Positions 50,670 through 59,335 are shown, numbered from the stretch's first letter. The stretch: 64,000 bases of DNA from Zhihengliuella sp. (GCF_031178195.1 NZ_JAPSJL010000001.1:186001-250000), one strand, 5' to 3'. Program-made: numbers and translations. Notes: generated by a model from the sequence alone, not told the origin.

Positions 50670-52469
50670 ATGCGTTCACCGATCGAACGGTACCTGCGGG
50701 ACCTGCACCAGGAGCTGACCGGGCTCACCGACGGCGTCCCGTTCCAGAACATCCCGGGCATGGCCGACGCCGACCCGGGCGACTTCGCCATCTGCCTCGC
50801 CACGGTGGACGGCCATGTCTACGAGGTCGGCGACTCCCGCACCGAGTTCACCATCCAGTCCATCTCCAAGCCCTTCACCTACGGGCTTGCGCTGGAGGAC
50901 CACGGGCTGGACGCCGTCGACCGCAAGGTGGACGTGGAGCCCTCCGGCGACGCGTTCAACGAGATCTCGCTCGCCCGCGACACCGGCCGTCCCGCCAACG
51001 CCATGATCAACGCGGGCGCCATCGCCGCCGCCTCGCTGATCAAGGGCTCCGGCGGGCGCGACGGCTTCGGTCGCATCCTCGACATCCACTCGCGCTTCGC
51101 CGGCCGCTCGCTGGACGTCTCCGAGCGGGTCTTCGCCTCCGAGTCCGCCACCGGCTACCGCAACCGTGCACTGGCCCACCTGCTGCGCAGCTTCGACGTC
51201 ATCGAGGACGATCCCGAGCGCGCCGTCGAGAACTACTTCCGCCAGTGCTCCATCCTCGTCAACGCGCGCGACCTCGCGCTCATGGGCGCCACGCTCGCCA
51301 ACGGCGGCCGCCAGCCGCTCACCGGCGAGCAGGTGGTGGACCTGGAGACGGTCCAGCGCATGCTCTCCGTCATGCTCACGTGCGGGATGTACGACGACGC
51401 CGGCGCCTGGACCAGCGCCGTCGGGCTTCCGGCGAAGTCCGGTGTCGGCGGCGGGCTCATGGCCGTCCTGCCGGGCCAGCTGGGCATCTCGGTCTACTCC
51501 CCCGCGCTGGACCGGCACGGTTCCTCGGTGCGCGGCATCGCGGCCGCCCGGCGGCTCTCCGCCGAGATGGGGCTGCACTTCGTCAAGGCGGCGCGCATCG
51601 GCCGGTCCGCCATCCGCGCGCACTACCCCATCACCGATGCCCCGTCCGGGGTGCGCCGCGGCCAGGAGGCGGCCGACCTCCTGACCGAGCAGGGGCACCG
51701 CGCCCAGCTGGTGGAGCTGCACGGGGACCTCCTCTTCGCAGGCGCCGAATCCGTGGTCCGGCACGTCAGCTCCCTGCCGGATGAGGTGGAGATCGTCCTG
51801 CTGGACGTGCGCAAGGTGGACGAGGTGAACGACGTCGCACTGAACCTCATGGAGGAGCTGCGGCGGACATTCGAGGTGGACGGACGCCGCATGGCCGTCA
51901 TCGACGACGCCGGCCGCATCTCCGAGGTGCTCTGCGCCGGCCGGACTCCCCTGTTCCCGGGCAGCACCGAGGCGATCGAGTGGGCCGAGGAGCGCCTGCT
52001 CCGCCGCCACGGCCGTCCGGGGCTGGTGCCTCGCACGGTGGCGCTGCCGGACTTCGCGGCGCTCGTACCGCTGTCCGCAGAGCAGATCGCCGCGCTCGAG
52101 GAGCGCATGGAGGACCGGGAGTACGACGACGGCGACCTCATCCGCCGTTCCGGGCAGAAGTTCGGCGGGATCTACTTCATCGTCTCCGGGCGGGTGGCCA
52201 CCAGCACGGTGCGCGACGGGCACCGAGTCCGGTATACCACGCTCGGCCCGGGCATGACGTTCGGCGAGATCGCGCTCGGCGGCGGTGCACCCGTGCGGGT
52301 CCGGGCGGAGGAGAAGGTGAGGGTCCGCCTGCTCTCGGCCGATGCGATCGAGCGGTTGGAGCGCGACGAGCCGGAGCTGGCCCTCGCGCTCTGGAAGGCC
52401 GTGGCCGTGGACGCCTACACGCGGGTGGAGCAGAACCTGCAGGAGGTGGCGGTCCGCGACCGCGACTGA
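50670..52469 (+). CDS. glsA: Glutaminase fused to STAS and cyclic-nucleotide-binding domains
   Basis: 599 residues. Residues 1-305 are a serine-dependent beta-lactamase-like glutaminase: FTIQSISKPFTYGLAL (catalytic SxxK) near 60, RPANAMINAGAIAAASL, ESATGYRNRALAHLL and GLPAKSGVGGGLMAVLPG. About 340-430 is a STAS domain (VEIVLLDVRKVDEVNDVALNLM). About 470-590 is a cyclic-nucleotide-binding fold (YDDGDLIRRSGQKFGGIYFIVSGRV, GMTFGEIALGGG with the FGE nucleotide motif, and a final helix). It deaminates glutamine to glutamate and ammonia; the added domains suggest control by a nucleotide or protein partner. TACGCT-N6-ATG suggests a leaderless transcript. Confidence 0.93.
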   Translation: MRSPIERYLRDLHQELTGLTDGVPFQNIPGMADADPGDFAICLATVDGHVYEVGDSRTEFTIQSISKPFTYGLALEDHGLDAVDRKVDVEPSGDAFNEISLARDTGRPANAMINAGAIAAASLIKGSGGRDGFGRILDIHSRFAGRSLDVSERVFASESATGYRNRALAHLLRSFDVIEDDPERAVENYFRQCSILVNARDLALMGATLANGGRQPLTGEQVVDLETVQRMLSVMLTCGMYDDAGAWTSAVGLPAKSGVGGGLMAVLPGQLGISVYSPALDRHGSSVRGIAAARRLSAEMGLHFVKAARIGRSAIRAHYPITDAPSGVRRGQEAADLLTEQGHRAQLVELHGDLLFAGAESVVRHVSSLPDEVEIVLLDVRKVDEVNDVALNLMEELRRTFEVDGRRMAVIDDAGRISEVLCAGRTPLFPGSTEAIEWAEERLLRRHGRPGLVPRTVALPDFAALVPLSAEQIAALEERMEDREYDDGDLIRRSGQKFGGIYFIVSGRVATSTVRDGHRVRYTTLGPGMTFGEIALGGGAPVRVRAEEKVRVRLLSADAIERLERDEPELALALWKAVAVDAYTRVEQNLQEVAVRDRD

Positions 52470-52480
52470 CGGCCGGAACA

Positions 52481-53008
52481 GTGCCTCCGCCGAGCAGTTC
52501 CTCCCCCGTTCCTACGACTGGCCCGTCGGCTCCATCCCGTGAAACCGCCGCACAGCTGCTGCCGTTCTCTCCCTTGCTGGTGCCTGCTGTGGCCCTGCTC
52601 GGCGTCGTTGGAGCACTCGTTGCCCTGGCGCAGAAGGCCAGAGCGGACCGCAACAACGAATGGTGGGATCGGACCGAGTTCGCCCTCCAGAAGAGCATCT
52701 CCGAGGATCCGGGCGAAGAGGTCATCGGTGCAGTGATGATGTCCCACCTAGTCCCCGGACAAAGGCAGTTCCTCGATCCGTCCACCTGGAGAAAGTCGCC
52801 GGCGAGGAAACGGGACCTCGTGATGGTGCGCGAGGCACTCGCCGAATTCGACGCGCTCTACCTCGGCTTCGACGAGGAGACTATGGTGGCTTCAGGAAGG
52901 GAAATCGATGATGGAACAGGGCAAACGCGCGTATACAGCGCGGGAACTGCAGATGCGGAAACGTGCGAGCCAGATTCGAGCCGAGACGATCGTGAAAATC
53001 GACCGTAG
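52481..53008 (+). CDS. Small membrane protein of unknown function
   Basis: 175 residues from a GTG at 52481, 11 bp after the glutaminase. After a Pro/Ser/Thr stretch there is one membrane helix (LLVPAVALLGVVGALVALAQ), then RADRNNEWWDRTEFALQ and an acidic helical domain. The WWxRxxxAL motif after the helix recurs in short hypothetical actinobacterial proteins. No function is known. The last 33 codons overlap the next small gene in another frame. Confidence 0.6.
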   Translation: MPPPSSSSPVPTTGPSAPSRETAAQLLPFSPLLVPAVALLGVVGALVALAQKARADRNNEWWDRTEFALQKSISEDPGEEVIGAVMMSHLVPGQRQFLDPSTWRKSPARKRDLVMVREALAEFDALYLGFDEETMVASGREIDDGTGQTRVYSAGTADAETCEPDSSRDDRENRP

Positions 53009-53081
53009 GTTGGGGCGTGCCACTCCGGAATCGATCGTGAAGCGCGCCCGCGAAGACCAGGACCAGCGCAGAGCCGGCTGA
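52908..53081 (+). CDS. Small basic helical protein (57 residues) overlapping the preceding gene
   Basis: Starts at ATG 52908 (or 52911) behind AGGAAGGGA and ends after the preceding gene. It encodes YTARELQMRKRASQIRAETI, then VKIDRRLGRATPESIVKRAR: basic, helical and possibly nucleic-acid-binding or an interaction helix. It overlaps the upstream gene by about 100 bp in a different frame. The composition is natural, with a good ribosome binding site. No family was recognised. Confidence 0.55.
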   Translation: MMEQGKRAYTARELQMRKRASQIRAETIVKIDRRLGRATPESIVKRAREDQDQRRAG

Positions 53082-53286
53082 TCTCCCCTCCGCTCCTCAT
53101 GAGTAACCTGGCCCCGACGCGGCCGTCCCTGTTGCCGTGAGCATGATTGCGGTCCTCTGTGTTCCCTCGTCCGACATCGAGGGGAAACCCGCAGGCCTCC
53201 TATTTGTCGTTCCTCTGGAGTATCGTCGCGCTTGTCAGAGCGTGCTCGGCCCAGCTCTGGCCTTCACTCCAGCAGAGAGAGACACC

Positions 53287-54027
53287 ATGCATCAGTCATT
53301 CCCGGTCCGGCTCATCGCCGAGGCCCTCGGAACGTTCGTGCTCGTCTTCGGTGGCTGCGGCAGCGCGATCTTCGCCGCGTCGGTCATCGCGGAGGGTCCT
53401 ATCAACATGGGCATCGGCTTCGTCGGCGTCGCGCTGGCCTTCGGCCTGACCGTCCTCACCATGGCCTACGCCGTCGGCCACATCTCCGGAGGCCACTTCA
53501 ACCCGGCCGTCACCCTCGGCGCCGCCCTCGCCGGCCGCGTCGAGTGGAAGGCCGTCGGCCCGTACGTCATCACGCAGATCGTCGCCGCCTCGGTCGCCGG
53601 CCTGGCCCTCTTCGCCATCGCCTCCGGACGCGAGGGATTCGACGCCGTCGAGTCCGGCTTCGCCTCCAACGGCTACGGCGACCGCTCGCCGGACGGGTAC
53701 TCGCTGGTCGCGGCCCTACTGATCGAGATCATCCTGACGGCGATCTTCCTCTACATCATCCTGGGGAGCACGGACTCGCGCGCGCCGCAGGGCTTCGCAC
53801 CGCTGGCGATCGGCCTGGGCCTGACGCTGATCCACCTGGTCTCCATCCCGATCACCAACACCTCCGTCAACCCGGCCCGCTCGCTCGGCGTCGCCTGGTT
53901 CGCCGGCCCGGAGGCGCTCGGCCAGGTGTGGCTCTTCCTCGTGGCACCCCTCATCGGCGCGGCTATCGCCGGTCTGACCTACAAGATGTTCTTCCCGAAC
54001 ACCGAGGACGTCATCCTGGAGCGCTAG
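53287..54027 (+). CDS. aqpZ: Aquaporin Z-type water channel
   Basis: 246 residues from the ATG at 53287 behind AGAGAGA. Six helices with both NPA boxes: [15 protein letters not shown] near 60 and [15 protein letters not shown] near 195. The residue before the second NPA-helix Arg and the His/Cys-type selectivity context ([17 protein letters not shown]) fit AqpZ-like water selectivity rather than a glycerol facilitator. It is monocistronic and followed by a strong hairpin. Confidence 0.95.
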   Translation: MHQSFPVRLIAEALGTFVLVFGGCGSAIFAASVIAEGPINMGIGFVGVALAFGLTVLTMAYAVGHISGGHFNPAVTLGAALAGRVEWKAVGPYVITQIVAASVAGLALFAIASGREGFDAVESGFASNGYGDRSPDGYSLVAALLIEIILTAIFLYIILGSTDSRAPQGFAPLAIGLGLTLIHLVSIPITNTSVNPARSLGVAWFAGPEALGQVWLFLVAPLIGAAIAGLTYKMFFPNTEDVILER

Positions 54028-54060
54028 GCGCGTGCCCGCTGCAGGCGGAACGACGTCGAA

Positions 54061-54094
54061 CGAGTGGTCCGGGAGCTGCCTCCCGGGCCACTCG
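54061..54094. terminator. Bidirectional terminator between aqpZ and the PAP2-like gene
   Basis: 15-bp stem CGAGTGGTCCGGGAG / CTCCCGGGCCACTCG with one G-T pair and a 4-nt loop, followed by TCTCGTCTCGT. It lies between two convergent genes. Confidence 0.8.
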
Positions 54095-54133
54095 TCTCGT
54101 CTCGTGCCGCGCGGGGCCGGCCGACCGCCGTCG

Positions 54134-54706
54134 TCAGCCCAGCGGCGGCAGGAGCCCACCGAGGCTCACGGCCGCGCCCACCACCGTGCCGGCGAGGACC
54201 TGGCTGGCGGTGTGGTGGGTGATCCGGATCCGGCTCCACCCCACCAGTGCGATCAGCACGACGGCCAACTGCGGACCCAACGGCAGGGGCGCCAGGCAGT
54301 GCAGGGCCGCGAAGGATGCCACCGCGGCATGGATCGACAGCTTCCAGAACAGGTTCGCGGCGCCCGTGATCAGCAGCCCGGCCAGGAACAGGCCCATCTC
54401 CGCGAACACGATGGGCGACGCACCCATCAGACGCAGAAGGCCCAGCCCGGCAAGGATCGAGACCAGCGCGATGAGCAGGATCGGCCACCGCTGCTCCCGC
54501 CGCGTGACATGGAGATCCGTCACTCGCGCGGTCATGCGCATCCAGACGAGTACCGCCCAGGGAATGACGATCGTGAACGCCGCCGCGACCAGCGTGGGCG
54601 CCCATGCCACCGCCGCATATCGGAGCGGGATGCTGAGCAACACCAGGGTGCCGAGCACCGTCGGCGAAAGGACGTGGGACACGACGCGGGCGACCTTCTG
54701 CACCAT
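54134..54706 (-). CDS. PAP2-like membrane protein
   Basis: 190 residues from the ATG at 54706. Six hydrophobic helices with remnants of the acid-phosphatase signature: RREQRWP in place of KxxxxxxRP, SIHAAVASF in place of PSGH, and WSRIRITHHTASQVLAGTVVG matching SRxxxxxHxxxD, with Gln instead of Asp. The changes in motifs 1 and 3 leave catalytic activity uncertain. It may be a lipid phosphatase variant. The start could lie further upstream. Confidence 0.7.
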   Translation of the reverse strand: MVQKVARVVSHVLSPTVLGTLVLLSIPLRYAAVAWAPTLVAAAFTIVIPWAVLVWMRMTARVTDLHVTRREQRWPILLIALVSILAGLGLLRLMGASPIVFAEMGLFLAGLLITGAANLFWKLSIHAAVASFAALHCLAPLPLGPQLAVVLIALVGWSRIRITHHTASQVLAGTVVGAAVSLGGLLPPLG

Positions 54707-55020
54707 CACATCCTCGTCGAGCGAGCTCGCGCCCACCAAGCCGATGCACGCGATATGCCAGTACGCATCGCTCCGCGGGCAGACTCCCCCTCCACAGCGT
54801 CCGAGAGGCATGCCCTCGTCCCAAGGGGATGCGGGTTCCCACCACCGGCACTACCCGACTTCTTACCGTTGCACCCATGGCCCATTTCTCCTTGGCACCG
54901 GCATCGGCACCGTTCCACCTTCTACTCGCGCTGGCGGAGCGAGTCGCACGATGGCCACGTCCAAGGCCATCCCTGCCGCCCCGGTTTCGAAAATCGAAAC
55001 TCCCCGCTAGAGTGGGCGGC
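54707..55020. other. Divergent spacer before the XRE-ImmA/PIN locus
   Basis: About 314 bp between divergent starts. Its only clear signal is the dyad GTTTCGA-AAA-TCGAAAC at 54984-55000, directly before the antitoxin-like gene. The remainder shows no credible gene or hairpin. Confidence 0.5.
54984..55000. promoter_or_regulatory. Probable autoregulatory operator of the XRE-ImmA/PIN pair
   Basis: GTTTCGA-AAA-TCGAAAC is a perfect 17-bp dyad 20 bp before the ATG. A TAGAGT -10 element lies at 55008-55013, so a repressor bound here would cover the -35 region. It is the natural site for the XRE HTH of the downstream protein. Confidence 0.7.
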
Positions 55021-56103
55021 ATGGACCCTGACTTGATTGGTCGCGTCCAGCAGATCCGCAACGACGTCGGAATGTCCCAGACCGATTTCGCTGATGCTCT
55101 GGCGACTACGCCGAGCAAGCTGAGCAAGTCGCTTCGCGGGGCCCGGCGGTTCACGACCACCGAACTGGCCCTGGCGGCGGAACTCGGCAAGACGACGGTC
55201 GATTGGATTCTGACTGGCTCGGCTCCTCCTTCCTATGCGCTCGCGGCTCGGGCCGAAGCATCTTCGTGCCCTGACCACGTCGCTGCGCTGGTCGAGCGCT
55301 TCCACAACGCCCACGACCAGCTTCATTGGGATGCTCCGCGCAAACCCGCCCCCTTGCCCGAAGTTGAATTCCCGCGGGGAATGCTCGACATCTCTTATGG
55401 GCAACAGCTGGCGGCCGAAGCTCAAGGTCGGCTTCGCGATGCCGGCGTCGACATCCGCGCAGTCGATCTGGCCGAGGCCGTGGAGCAAGTCTTCGACGTC
55501 GATGTTGCCATCGTCCCGCTGCCGGACGGTGTCTCCGGCGCTTCGTGGGAGACGGACGATTTTCGAATTGCGCTAGTCAACGCCCACGAACCGCTGGTAC
55601 GTCGCCGCTTCACACTCGCACATGAGCTTGGACATGTATTCTGCGGCCACGCCAGAGATCTCATTCGCGAGGCCGACCTGAGGTCGACGAGCCAGCCGGA
55701 GCGGATTGTCAATGCTTTCTCGGCAGCGTTTCTCATGCCGCAGGATCTCCTCGCAGAGACCATCGGAACCGAGCCGAGCCTGGGCAGCCTGGCGGCGGCC
55801 GCAGTGGAGTTCCGCGTCGCCCCGATTGCCCTTGGGGACCGTTTGACGAATCTTGGCCTCGTCGACGAGGGCCTCCTGGATGAGTTCCAGAAGCTTCGAT
55901 TCGCCGACTGCATCAAGCTGGCCGATCGCCTCGACCTCGTCGAGGAGCTAGCCCTCACGAAGCTCCCAGAGCGACTCCCGAGCCGCCTCGTTGAGGGCCA
56001 CGCGAGCCTGTACATCACGGGCGAGGCAACGGCTCGCCCCCTGGCGGCTCTGCTGGGACTGTCCCAGAACGAAGTGCGGCAACGCTTTGGAACCCAAGGC
56101 TGA
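55021..56103 (+). CDS. XRE-family HTH fused to ImmA/IrrE metallopeptidase (antitoxin-like)
   Basis: 360 residues from the ATG at 55021. The N-terminal XRE HTH is RVQQIRNDVGMSQTDFADAL with TPSKLSKSLRGARRFTTTEL (about 5-55). The peptidase domain has RRRFTLAHELGHVFCGHAR (HExxH) near 200 and VNAFSAAFLMPQDLL. The C-terminal 60 residues form a helical tail with a second HTH-like ALLGLSQNEVRQRFG. The PIN-domain gene follows after 3 bp, the classic layout of an HTH-ImmA/toxin pair. It should repress its promoter through the dyad at 54984. TAGAGT seven bases before the ATG suggests leaderless mRNA. Confidence 0.9.
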   Translation: MDPDLIGRVQQIRNDVGMSQTDFADALATTPSKLSKSLRGARRFTTTELALAAELGKTTVDWILTGSAPPSYALAARAEASSCPDHVAALVERFHNAHDQLHWDAPRKPAPLPEVEFPRGMLDISYGQQLAAEAQGRLRDAGVDIRAVDLAEAVEQVFDVDVAIVPLPDGVSGASWETDDFRIALVNAHEPLVRRRFTLAHELGHVFCGHARDLIREADLRSTSQPERIVNAFSAAFLMPQDLLAETIGTEPSLGSLAAAAVEFRVAPIALGDRLTNLGLVDEGLLDEFQKLRFADCIKLADRLDLVEELALTKLPERLPSRLVEGHASLYITGEATARPLAALLGLSQNEVRQRFGTQG

Positions 56104-56106
56104 TCC

Positions 56107-56637
56107 GTGTCGCGGCTGCTCTTCCCCGACAACACCGTCCTCTGCAACTTCGCAGCAGTCCATCGGATGCCGCTGTTACGCGACTTCCTGCGAGGCGATG
56201 GCCGCTGGACGCAGGCCGTCTTCGCTGAAGCGCGCAGATCTTCCGACTTCTTGCCGGCCCTGAGTGAGCTTCTGTCCGCACAATGGCTCGGCGAACCGAT
56301 CGAAGTCGTCGACAATGGCATCGAGCGAATCCGGCGGGTCGTCTTCGGCGGCACTCCCAGCGAACCCACCCGCCATCTGGGCGAAGCCGAGACGTGTCAC
56401 CTGATTCTCGAGCATGAGGACTATGCTGGCGCCGCTTGGATCACGGACGATCGCGATGCCTATGAATACGCTCAGGGAAAAGGCATCCAGACAATGGACA
56501 CCTTGTACATTCTGATGGCTCTCGTGAGCGACGGCGACTTGACTCCTGAGATGGCCCACGATCTCCAGAACGCCATGGTCGACGTGGACCGCAGCCTCCT
56601 TAGGACCTTCGGGAAGCCAGATGATTTTCGACGCTAG
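56107..56637 (+). CDS. PIN-like domain protein (putative RNase toxin)
   Basis: 176 residues from a GTG at 56107, 3 bp after the XRE-ImmA stop. PIN-fold acidic residues are in place: LLFPDNTVLCNFA (first Asp), RHLGEAETCHLILEHE (GEAE, middle Glu) near 95, and AAWITDDRDAYEYA (DDRDA, last Asps) near 117. A helical C-terminus follows. It is likely an RNA-cleaving toxin neutralised by the upstream protein. All expected acidic ligands are present, so it is probably active. Confidence 0.85.
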   Translation: MSRLLFPDNTVLCNFAAVHRMPLLRDFLRGDGRWTQAVFAEARRSSDFLPALSELLSAQWLGEPIEVVDNGIERIRRVVFGGTPSEPTRHLGEAETCHLILEHEDYAGAAWITDDRDAYEYAQGKGIQTMDTLYILMALVSDGDLTPEMAHDLQNAMVDVDRSLLRTFGKPDDFRR

Positions 56638-56671
56638 AGAGAGCCCGCACGGCTCCGCGTAGCATGGCGCC

Positions 56672-58459
56672 ATGAGCAGTCGTGATGCGCGGAATCCTGG
56701 CCAGCCGACCGACAGTGGCGACTCGTTCGACGGAGCCGGTCCGGACGAGCACCGTCGGCGGATCCTGGTGGTCGGCGGCGTCGCCGGCGGCATGAGCTTC
56801 GCCGCCCGCGCCCGGCGCCTGGACCGGCACGTCCGCATCACCGTCCTGGACCGCGGCGACTACGTCTCCTTCTCCAACTGCGGACTCCCCTACTACGTCG
56901 ACGGCGAGATCGAGGACTCCTACCATCTGGCCCCGCGCACCCCGGAGACGTTCGCGCAGCAGGACATCGACGTGCGCCTGAGGCACGACGTCGTCGCGCT
57001 CGATCCCGACGCCCGGACCGTCACGGCCCGCGTCACCGACGAGTCCGGCGCCACCCGCGAGGAGACCTTCGAGTACGACGACGTGGTCCTCTCCCCCGGC
57101 GGCGACGCAATCATCCCGCCTATCGACGGCCTCCAGGCCGGGTTCGATGCCGGCCGCGTCCGCACCCTGCGCACCGTCGACGACGCCCTCGCCCTCCGCG
57201 GGCACGTCGATGCCGGGGCGCGCACCGCCGTCGTGATCGGCGGCGGGTACATCGGCGTCGAGGCCGCCGAGGTCCTCGCCCGGGCCGGGCTGGACGTGGC
57301 GCTGGTGCAGCGCTCCGAGCACGTCCTACCACCGCTCGAGCCCGAGATGGCGCGCCCCGTGACCGAGGAACTCGAACGCCTCGGCATCGCCGTGCACACG
57401 GGTGCCGAGGCCACCGCCTACCGGCACGACCGCGAGGCACCCGCCCTGGTGCTGGAGCACGGCACGGCTCCCGGGGACGGTACGGAGCTGCCGGCCGACG
57501 TCGTGGTGGTCTCCGCCGGGATCGAGCCGGCGACGGGCCCCTTCGAGGCCGCCGGCATCGTCTGCCAGGACGGCGCGCTGATCACCGACCCGCACGGGCG
57601 CACCAACGTGCCCGGGGTGTGGGCGGTGGGCGACGCTGTGGCGAGCGACGACGCCGTCACCGGCGAGCGCCGGGTAGTGGCCCTCGCCGGTCCGGCGAAC
57701 CGGGCCGGGCGGGCCGTGGCCGACGCGATGCTCGGCGTCGACGCGCGCCCCATCCCCTCGGCCCTCGGCACCGCGGTGGTGCGCGCCGGAGAGCTGACGG
57801 CCGCGATGACCGGCGCCAACCGGAAGACACTCTCGCGGGCCTCGATCCCGGCGCACACCGTGCACCTCCACCCGACGCCGCAGGCGGGCTACATCCCCGG
57901 CGTGGAGCCGATCCACCTGGTGGTGCACTTCGGGAACGACGGGCGCCTGCTCGGTGCGCAGGCGGTGGGCGAGGTCGGCGCGGACAAGCGGATCGACGTG
58001 CTGGCGACCGCCCTGCGCGCGGGCCTGGGCGCCGACGACCTGGTGGACCTGGACCTGGCCTACGCACCGCACTACGGATCGGCGAAGGACCCCGTGAACC
58101 TGGCGGGGATGCTCGGGCAGGACGTCATCGACGGCTCCCTGCGCCTCTGGTACGCCGAGGACACGGAGTCCGTGCTGGCCGAGGCGCTGATGGTGGACGT
58201 GCGCGGCAGCGAGGAGTTCGCCGAGGACCGCCTGCGCGGCTCGGTCAACATCCCGATCGAGGAGCTCCTCGACCGCCTCGACGAGCTGCGGGACCGCGCC
58301 GACGGAGGACCGGTCCGGCTGCTGTGCTCGACCGGCGTGAAGTCCGCCGCCGCCCACCGCATCCTGGCGGAGGCCGGGTTCGACTCGGCGTCGCTCTCCG
58401 GCGGGCTGGTCACGCTGTACGCGGCGCTCGGCCCGGAGGCGCGGTGCCTCCTGGCCTGA
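56672..58459 (+). CDS. CoA-disulfide reductase/rhodanese fusion (FAD-dependent pyridine nucleotide-disulfide oxidoreductase)
   Basis: 595 residues. After a 30-residue polar leader come FAD motif ILVVGGVAGGMSFAARAR, the redox-active single Cys in YVSFSNCGLPYYVDG, NAD motif TAVVIGGGYIGVEAAEVLARAG near 190, and FAD-binding VPGVWAVGDAVAS near 315. The dimerisation domain has the paired Tyr region AYAPHYGSAKDPVNLAG. From about 500 a rhodanese domain follows (MVDVRGSEEFAEDRLRGSVNIP) with the active Cys in RLLCSTGVKSAAAHRIL. This is the CoADR-Rhd architecture for CoA disulfide, persulfide or polysulfide reduction. TAGCAT-N6-ATG suggests a leaderless mRNA. Confidence 0.93.
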   Translation: MSSRDARNPGQPTDSGDSFDGAGPDEHRRRILVVGGVAGGMSFAARARRLDRHVRITVLDRGDYVSFSNCGLPYYVDGEIEDSYHLAPRTPETFAQQDIDVRLRHDVVALDPDARTVTARVTDESGATREETFEYDDVVLSPGGDAIIPPIDGLQAGFDAGRVRTLRTVDDALALRGHVDAGARTAVVIGGGYIGVEAAEVLARAGLDVALVQRSEHVLPPLEPEMARPVTEELERLGIAVHTGAEATAYRHDREAPALVLEHGTAPGDGTELPADVVVVSAGIEPATGPFEAAGIVCQDGALITDPHGRTNVPGVWAVGDAVASDDAVTGERRVVALAGPANRAGRAVADAMLGVDARPIPSALGTAVVRAGELTAAMTGANRKTLSRASIPAHTVHLHPTPQAGYIPGVEPIHLVVHFGNDGRLLGAQAVGEVGADKRIDVLATALRAGLGADDLVDLDLAYAPHYGSAKDPVNLAGMLGQDVIDGSLRLWYAEDTESVLAEALMVDVRGSEEFAEDRLRGSVNIPIEELLDRLDELRDRADGGPVRLLCSTGVKSAAAHRILAEAGFDSASLSGGLVTLYAALGPEARCLLA

Positions 58460-58575
58460 CCGGCACCACCAGCAAGCACTCAGCGATCCGTCAGGGCGGG
58501 CATGGTTGATTCGTGGAGTATTGGGTCCAGCACGGACCGACAGCCCACCACCGCACGCCGACCGAAGGAGGCGCC

Positions 58576-59229
58576 ATGCTGCTGCTCAGCCCCGCGACCC
58601 GCCTGTCCCCGCGCGTCGGACTCCCGCTTCGCCGCAAGCTCACCGTGGCCGTCGTGGGGATCGACGGCGCCGGCAAGACGACCGCCGCCAGCCACCTCGC
58701 GGCCGACGCCGCCGACGCCGGCTGGCCCGCGCAGTTCATCAAGAATCCCTCAGGCCGGCGCTGGCTCTCCCGGCTCCAGGCCCGCCTGGGCATCACCGTC
58801 CCGGCGCGCCTGCTCGACGGGCTGGAGACCGCGGTCCGCACCGGCACCGTTCTGCGCTCCACCGCGTCCGCGGAGCGCTTCGCGGGCCTGACCGTGATGG
58901 ACCGCCATCTCGCCTGCCAGTCGGTGCTGCGCGAGGTCCGCGGCCTGCCGGCCGGCCGCTGGCTTCCCGCGCTCCACCGCGTCCTGGCCCGGCGCGCCGG
59001 GACGGGCCGGCGCTTCGGCGGGCCCGACGTCGTCGTGCTGCTGGACGTGGACCCCGTCACCGCGCTGGAGCGGATCACCGCCCGCGGCGAGGACAGCGAG
59101 AGGCTGGAGCACCTGCGGGCCGCCCGCGAGGCGTACCTGCGCCGAGCCGAGGCCGAGGGGTGGACCGTGATCGATGCCATCCGCGAGGCCCCCGAGGTGC
59201 TGCGCGACCTGCGCCGCGCGGTCCTCTAG
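58576..59229 (+). CDS. Thymidylate-kinase-like P-loop protein
   Basis: 217 residues from the ATG at 58576 behind AAGGAGG. The P-loop is VAVVGIDGAGKTTAASHL near residue 25, and VMDRHLACQSVLREVRG near 110 matches the DR(Y/W/H) motif of thymidylate kinases. VVVLLDVDPVTALERITARGED near 160 resembles the LLDVxPExALxR element. The lid is short. It is probably a nucleoside-monophosphate-kinase-like protein; whether it uses dTMP is uncertain, since a canonical tmk usually lies elsewhere. Confidence 0.8.
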   Translation: MLLLSPATRLSPRVGLPLRRKLTVAVVGIDGAGKTTAASHLAADAADAGWPAQFIKNPSGRRWLSRLQARLGITVPARLLDGLETAVRTGTVLRSTASAERFAGLTVMDRHLACQSVLREVRGLPAGRWLPALHRVLARRAGTGRRFGGPDVVVLLDVDPVTALERITARGEDSERLEHLRAAREAYLRRAEAEGWTVIDAIREAPEVLRDLRRAVL

Positions 59230-59255
59230 CCCGGCGCTCCCCGACAGCGCCAGGT

Positions 59256-59311
59256 CGAACGGTCGTTTCGAGGGACCCGAGGCGCCGATCGTCCCTCGAA
59301 ACGACGGTTCG
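59256..59311. repeat. 21-bp inverted repeat between convergent genes
   Basis: CGAACGGTCGTTTCGAGGGAC is matched by GTCCCTCGAAACGACGGTTCG with one mismatch, around a 14-nt loop. It lies between the thymidylate-kinase-like gene and the convergent fecD-like gene. It could be a bidirectional terminator, but the GTTTCGAGGGAC core looks like a dispersed genomic repeat element. Confidence 0.7.
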
Positions 59312-59335
59312 GGGAATCGACAGGCCGCGCGGCGC

